Shown: in pieces, positions 6,140 to 8,668 of the stretch | Layout: each line of letters begins with the position of its first letter | Numbering within the stretch: position 1 is the stretch's first letter | The notes under the pieces: model-generated | Databases searched by the model: none | Told to the model about the DNA's origin: nothing | What the model saw: the letters and a program-made list of their open reading frames with translations, nothing else | Translations under genes and position numbers: made by a program | DNA from: Granulicatella adiacens | GTDB lineage: Bacteria > Bacillota > Bacilli > Lactobacillales > Aerococcaceae | Direction: 5' to 3' | Assembly: GCA_018364485.1 (NCBI GenBank) | Contig: JAGZLX010000065.1 | Span: forward strand, 1 to 8,668 | Length of the DNA: 8,668 bases

Positions 6140-6906
6140 TGGAAAAACGTTCCATCAAAGAAATTAAATTGATTCTTGAAGAAATTCAAACGTTGTCGGA
6201 TGAGCGTTTAACAGAACTTCGAAGTGACGAGCGTAAAGGAGTTCAAGATTTAATTGCCAAATTCGAACGTCAGTACGCTAAAAAAGCAGTACGTGCTGCT
6301 CACTTTGAGGAAATGCAAAGCTTTGAACGTGCAGCTAAACAAAAAGGCTACAAAATGATTGCTGGAATCGATGAAGTGGGTCGCGGTCCACTTGCTGGTC
6401 CAGTCGTAGCAGCTGCCGTGATTCTACCTGAAGGAATGGAAGATATCTGTCTGGATGATTCGAAGAAATTAAGTGCTAAGAAGCGTGCTGAAATTTTTGA
6501 AATCATTAAAGAACAAGCCATCGCAATTGGTATCGGTATTGTAGATGCGTTTACCATTGATAAGATTAATATATACGAAGCAAGTAAAGTGGCTATGAAG
6601 AGAGCGATTGAATTATTGCCAGAAAAGCCAGACTACTTATTGATTGATGCAATGAAACTGGATACTGGTATTCCTGAAGAAGGTATTATTAAAGGGGACG
6701 CTAAAAGCATCTCTATTGCTGCAGCAAGTATCGTTGCAAAAGAGGTTCGTGACCAAATGATGAAGGATTACGAACAACTGTATCCAGGTTACGGTTTTGC
6801 TCAAAATGCTGGCTATGGTACGAAAGCGCATCTTGAAGGTCTTGCAAAATTAGGACCAACACCAATTCACCGCATGACATTTGCTCCAGTGAAAGATTAT
6901 CAATAA
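6139..6906 (+). CDS. rnhB: Ribonuclease HII
   Basis: RNase HII cuts the RNA strand of RNA-DNA hybrids and nicks at single ribonucleotides misincorporated in DNA. The 255-residue length and a helical N-terminal extension of about 70 residues match the Bacillus-type enzyme. The catalytic core begins at IAGIDEVGRGPLAGPVV (74-90), containing Asp78, Glu79 and the Gly-Arg-Gly motif that reads the RNA-DNA junction. DSKKLS (107-112) is a conserved family element. Asp170 (LLIDAMKL) and Asp187 (KGDAKS, followed by AAASIVAKE) complete the DEDD metal-binding set. The C-terminal Tyr226 in AGYGTKAH matches the junction-sensing tyrosine. The ATG at 6139 shares its A with the rbgA stop (TAATG), and a GGGGGA run (6127-6132) precedes it, so translation is probably coupled. 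A stem with a T-tract after the stop marks the end of rbgA-rnhB transcription, but it overlaps the dprA start region. Confidence 0.96.
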   Translation: MEKRSIKEIKLILEEIQTLSDERLTELRSDERKGVQDLIAKFERQYAKKAVRAAHFEEMQSFERAAKQKGYKMIAGIDEVGRGPLAGPVVAAAVILPEGMEDICLDDSKKLSAKKRAEIFEIIKEQAIAIGIGIVDAFTIDKINIYEASKVAMKRAIELLPEKPDYLLIDAMKLDTGIPEEGIIKGDAKSISIAAASIVAKEVRDQMMKDYEQLYPGYGFAQNAGYGTKAHLEGLAKLGPTPIHRMTFAPVKDYQ

Positions 6907-6909
6907 AAT
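6881..6909 (+). promoter_or_regulatory. Candidate promoter for dprA inside the end of rnhB
   Basis: TTGCTC (6881-6886) and TAAAAT (6904-6909) have 17-base spacing. Transcription would start near 6916, a few bases before the hairpin at 6921. The -35 is imperfect and the site overlaps coding sequence, so it may be fortuitous. No exact streptococcal competence box (TACGAATA) was seen here. Confidence 0.4.
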
Positions 6910-6920
6910 CCAAAACAGAT

Positions 6921-6970
6921 CTCTTTCTCGTAAATAGTATTGAAAGACTATTTCGAGAAGGAGTTTTTTT
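6921..6970 (+). terminator. Terminator-type hairpin that contains the dprA Shine-Dalgarno sequence
   Basis: CTCTTTCTCG (6921-6930) pairs with CGAGAAGGAG (6954-6963) with one G-U pair. After a bulged T (6931), AAATAGT (6932-6938) pairs with ACTATTT (6947-6953) around an 8-base loop. The 17-pair stem runs directly into seven T residues (6964-6970). The first base after the T-tract is the A of the dprA ATG. The 3' arm contains AGAAGGAG (6956-6963), the only Shine-Dalgarno sequence for dprA. The element can therefore stop rbgA-rnhB transcripts and, in any transcript that continues, mask the dprA ribosome binding site. Confidence 0.85.
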
Positions 6971-7837
6971 ATGATTTGGACAAAACGTAGATTACTGATT
7001 GCTGTTGCGATGAGCGATACGCTGACGAGCAAACGATTCTTTGAGCTCTATGAACGGTTGAATGAAGATGTCTCCTTAAACGACACTTTTGTTCTAGGGG
7101 ATTTAAAATACGCACTGCCAGAAGAAACGAGTCAGTGGATAGAATCAATGGATTGGGATGTTGAAATCAAGAGACTACAGGAAAAAAGAGTGAAGGTATT
7201 GACCGTTTTGGACGGTGGTTATCCCCAACGATTAAAAGAAATTTATTTACCTCCTATTGTATTATTTTATAGAGGAAACTTATCACTCATTAATCAGAGA
7301 GCAGTAGCTATTGTGGGATCAAGAGATCATTCTAAATATGCTAAAGAATGTATTCATGAGTTAATCCCACCCATCGTTAATGATGGTATTGTAGTTGTCA
7401 GTGGATTAGCTCGAGGTGTGGATACATTAGCTCATGAAGAAACCCTCAAGACTAACGGGAATACTATTGCAGTTATTGGAAGTGGATTAGATGTCTTTTA
7501 TCCACCTGAAAATGCGAATCTTTATGACATGATTGCGAAAAGAGGATTACTCCTTTCTGAATATCCACTAGAGAGTCGACCTTTAAAATTCCATTTTCCA
7601 TACCGTAATCGCATCATCGCTGGACTAAGTCATGGAGTATGTGTGATCGAAGCGAATGAGAAAAGTGGAAGCCTCATAACCGCAAACTTAGCATTGAGTG
7701 AAAATAGAGAAGTTTTTGCCGTTCCGGGAAACATATTTTCGCCCCATTCAAAGGGAACCAATAGCTTGATTGAAGCAGGAGCGTGTCTTGTTAAAAACGG
7801 CGATACCATTTCTAAAAATCTGAAATATTTTCCTTAA
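6971..7837 (+). CDS. dprA: DNA processing protein DprA/Smf
   Basis: DprA binds incoming single-stranded DNA during natural transformation, protects it and loads RecA; it is also kept in many species not known to be competent. The 288-residue length is normal for Firmicutes. An N-terminal region with the helical (SAM-like) part covers about 1-75. The Rossmann-like core follows with the family motifs: VLDGGYPQRL (79-88), AIVGSRDHSKYA (113-124), VVSGLARGVDTLAHE (142-156), TIAVIGSGLDVFYPPEN (165-181), FHFPYRNRIIAGLS (207-220), KSGSLITANLAL (231-242), FAVPGN (249-254) and KGTNSLIEAGA (261-271). No extra C-terminal winged-helix domain is present, as in the streptococcal protein. The ATG is seven bases after AAGGAG (6958-6963). 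That Shine-Dalgarno sequence lies within a terminator-like stem, so expression is likely limited or conditional. The gene lies between rnhB and topA, the usual Bacilli order. The window does not show whether the organism is competent. Confidence 0.95.
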   Translation: MIWTKRRLLIAVAMSDTLTSKRFFELYERLNEDVSLNDTFVLGDLKYALPEETSQWIESMDWDVEIKRLQEKRVKVLTVLDGGYPQRLKEIYLPPIVLFYRGNLSLINQRAVAIVGSRDHSKYAKECIHELIPPIVNDGIVVVSGLARGVDTLAHEETLKTNGNTIAVIGSGLDVFYPPENANLYDMIAKRGLLLSEYPLESRPLKFHFPYRNRIIAGLSHGVCVIEANEKSGSLITANLALSENREVFAVPGNIFSPHSKGTNSLIEAGACLVKNGDTISKNLKYFP

Positions 7838-7843
7838 AAATAC

Positions 7844-7869
7844 AATCTAACAGTTTAAGAGATTATTTT
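7844..7869 (+). terminator. Weak possible terminator after dprA
   Basis: AATCT (7844-7848) can pair with AGATT (7860-7864) over an 11-base loop, followed by ATTTT (7865-7869). Five A/T-rich pairs make a poor stem, so dprA transcripts may run into topA. Confidence 0.2.
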
Positions 7870-7969
7870 GTTGCCTTGACAAAAAGAATGTGTTTAGATA
7901 TGATGACAAAAGATAATTTAAGCAATCTCACTATTCTCGGGCTTTCTTAGCTTGAGAGAACTGTTAGAT
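7845..7969. repeat. 11-base perfect inverted repeat flanking the topA promoter and leader
   Basis: ATCTAACAGTT (7845-7855) and AACTGTTAGAT (7959-7969) are exact reverse complements 103 bases apart. The left copy lies upstream of the topA promoter, the right copy inside the leader. Only transcripts reading through from dprA would carry both arms. It could be a protein-binding pair or a chance match. Confidence 0.4.
7876..7904 (+). promoter_or_regulatory. Strong sigma-A promoter of topA
   Basis: A perfect -35 TTGACA (7876-7881) and a near-perfect -10 TATGAT (7899-7904) are separated by 17 bases. Transcription should start near 7911, giving a leader of about 86 bases. Confidence 0.85.
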
Positions 7970-7991
7970 AGAGTGGATTAGGGAAGGAGCC
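7935..7991 (+). promoter_or_regulatory. topA leader with a hairpin and a competing pairing to the ribosome binding site
   Basis: TCTCGGGCT (7935-7943) pairs with AGCTTGAGA (7949-7957), nine pairs with two G-U, around the loop TTCTT. An alternative pairing joins GGCTTTCTT (7940-7948) to AAGGAGCC (7984-7991), eight pairs with one bulged T. This would cover the topA Shine-Dalgarno sequence AAGGAG (7984-7989). The two structures cannot form together. The pairings are seen in the sequence; a regulatory role is inference. Confidence 0.4.
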
Positions 7992-7996
7992 ATTTA

Positions 7997-8668
7997 ATGG
8001 TGAAGCAAAATCTAGTAATTGTAGAGTCTCCTACAAAAGCTAAAACCATTGAACGCTATTTAGGGAAGAACTTTAAAGTAGTTGCTAGTAAAGGGCACTT
8101 ACGTGATTTGCCTAAAAGCAAAATGGGCGTAGATATTGAACATAATTATGAACCTCATTATATTTCAATTCGTGGGAAAGGAGATTTAATCAAATCACTT
8201 AAAAAAGAAGCAGCAAAAGCAGATGCTGTCTATCTCGCGAGTGACCCGGATAGAGAAGGAGAAGCTATTTCTTGGCATTTAGCTCATTTATTAGGACTTG
8301 ATTTAAACGCACCTATTCGTGTGGAATTTAATGAGATTACAAAAGATGCAATTAAAGAAGCGTTCAAGAATCCTAGAAAGATTGATATGGACTTAGTGGA
8401 CGCGCAACAAGCACGTCGTATTTTAGACCGTCTTGTGGGTTATACTTTATCTCCTATTTTATGGAAAAAAGTGAAAAAGGGACTTAGTGCAGGGCGTGTT
8501 CAAAGTATCGCTGTGAAATTAATCATTGATCGCGAGAACGAAATTAAAGCATTCGTTCCAGAAGAATACTGGACTCTTGAAGGACAATTCAAGAAAGAAA
8601 AGAAAGCTTTCACGGCTAATTACTATGGAACTACAGCTAAGAAAGCCGCTTTAGAAAAAGAAGCGACT
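7997..8668 (+). CDS. topA: DNA topoisomerase I, N-terminal part (3' end outside window)
   Basis: This type IA topoisomerase relaxes negative supercoils by cutting and rejoining one DNA strand. The window holds 224 codons and ends in frame; bacterial TopA is usually about 690-870 residues, so roughly two thirds are missing. The TOPRIM domain is complete: VIVESPTKAKTIERYLG with the catalytic Glu10, KGHLRDLP (32-39), and the acidic triad DPDREGEA (Asp83, Asp85, Glu87), which binds Mg2+. DAQQARRILDRLVGYTLSP (135-153) and SAGRVQSIAVKLIIDRE (164-180) are the conserved entries to the DNA-binding domains. The active-site tyrosine, expected near residue 300, lies beyond the edge. AAGGAG at 7984-7989 is seven bases before the ATG. 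In Bacilli topA is often followed by trmFO (gid), xerC/codV, hslV, hslU and codY, which may therefore lie just outside the window. Confidence 0.96.
   Translation, partial: MVKQNLVIVESPTKAKTIERYLGKNFKVVASKGHLRDLPKSKMGVDIEHNYEPHYISIRGKGDLIKSLKKEAAKADAVYLASDPDREGEAISWHLAHLLGLDLNAPIRVEFNEITKDAIKEAFKNPRKIDMDLVDAQQARRILDRLVGYTLSPILWKKVKKGLSAGRVQSIAVKLIIDRENEIKAFVPEEYWTLEGQFKKEKKAFTANYYGTTAKKAALEKEAT

Noticed and set aside
6850..7032. Minus-strand frame across the rnhB-dprA junction
   Set aside because: It reads through the terminator hairpin and both flanking conserved genes in antisense, with no sign of a real product.
1..8668. Mobile element, CRISPR array, phage or defence system
   Set aside because: No transposase, integrase, direct-repeat array or defence-type protein is present. 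All recognised genes are chromosomal core or common accessory genes in one orientation.

Overview
The window is a compact, AT-rich stretch in which every gene lies on the + strand. It has strong AGGAGG-type ribosome binding sites, consensus sigma-A promoters and short U-tailed terminators. The proteins (HxlR regulator, DeoD, S41 protease with a peptidoglycan-binding domain, Gram-positive SipS/LepB-type signal peptidase, RbgA, RnhB, DprA, TopA) and the order rbgA-rnhB-dprA-topA are those of a low-GC Firmicute. A member of the Lactobacillales close to the Carnobacteriaceae (Granulicatella-like) is my best guess. It is a guess from protein style, not a database result.

Layout. (1) 2-217: the 3' end of an HxlR-family regulator cut by the window edge. 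(2) 218-587: 370 bases of very AT-rich non-coding DNA holding a perfect 24-bp palindrome that resembles a double CodY box, then the deoD promoter. (3) 588-3488: deoD-ctpA-lepB, apparently one operon (purine nucleoside phosphorylase, membrane-anchored carboxyl-terminal processing protease, signal peptidase I), closed by a terminator. (4) 3566-4358: a monocistronic mgtC/sapB-type membrane protein gene with its own strong promoter and terminator. (5) 4375-5168: a monocistronic nitroreductase-family gene with its own promoter, an operator-like inverted repeat and a long terminator hairpin. (6) 5212-6906: rbgA-rnhB, overlapping by one base. (7) 6907-7837: dprA, whose Shine-Dalgarno sequence is buried in a terminator-shaped hairpin. 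(8) 7838-8668: the topA promoter and structured leader, then the first 224 codons of topA, cut by the right edge.

Functionally this is mostly conserved core genome: nucleoside salvage, envelope protein processing, 50S ribosome assembly, removal of RNA from DNA, processing of incoming single-stranded DNA, and chromosome relaxation. No mobile element, CRISPR array, rRNA or tRNA was seen. I found no undescribed multi-gene system. The points worth a second look are regulatory: the dprA leader hairpin, the CodY-like palindrome, two competing pairings in the topA leader, and the inverted repeat in front of the nitroreductase gene.
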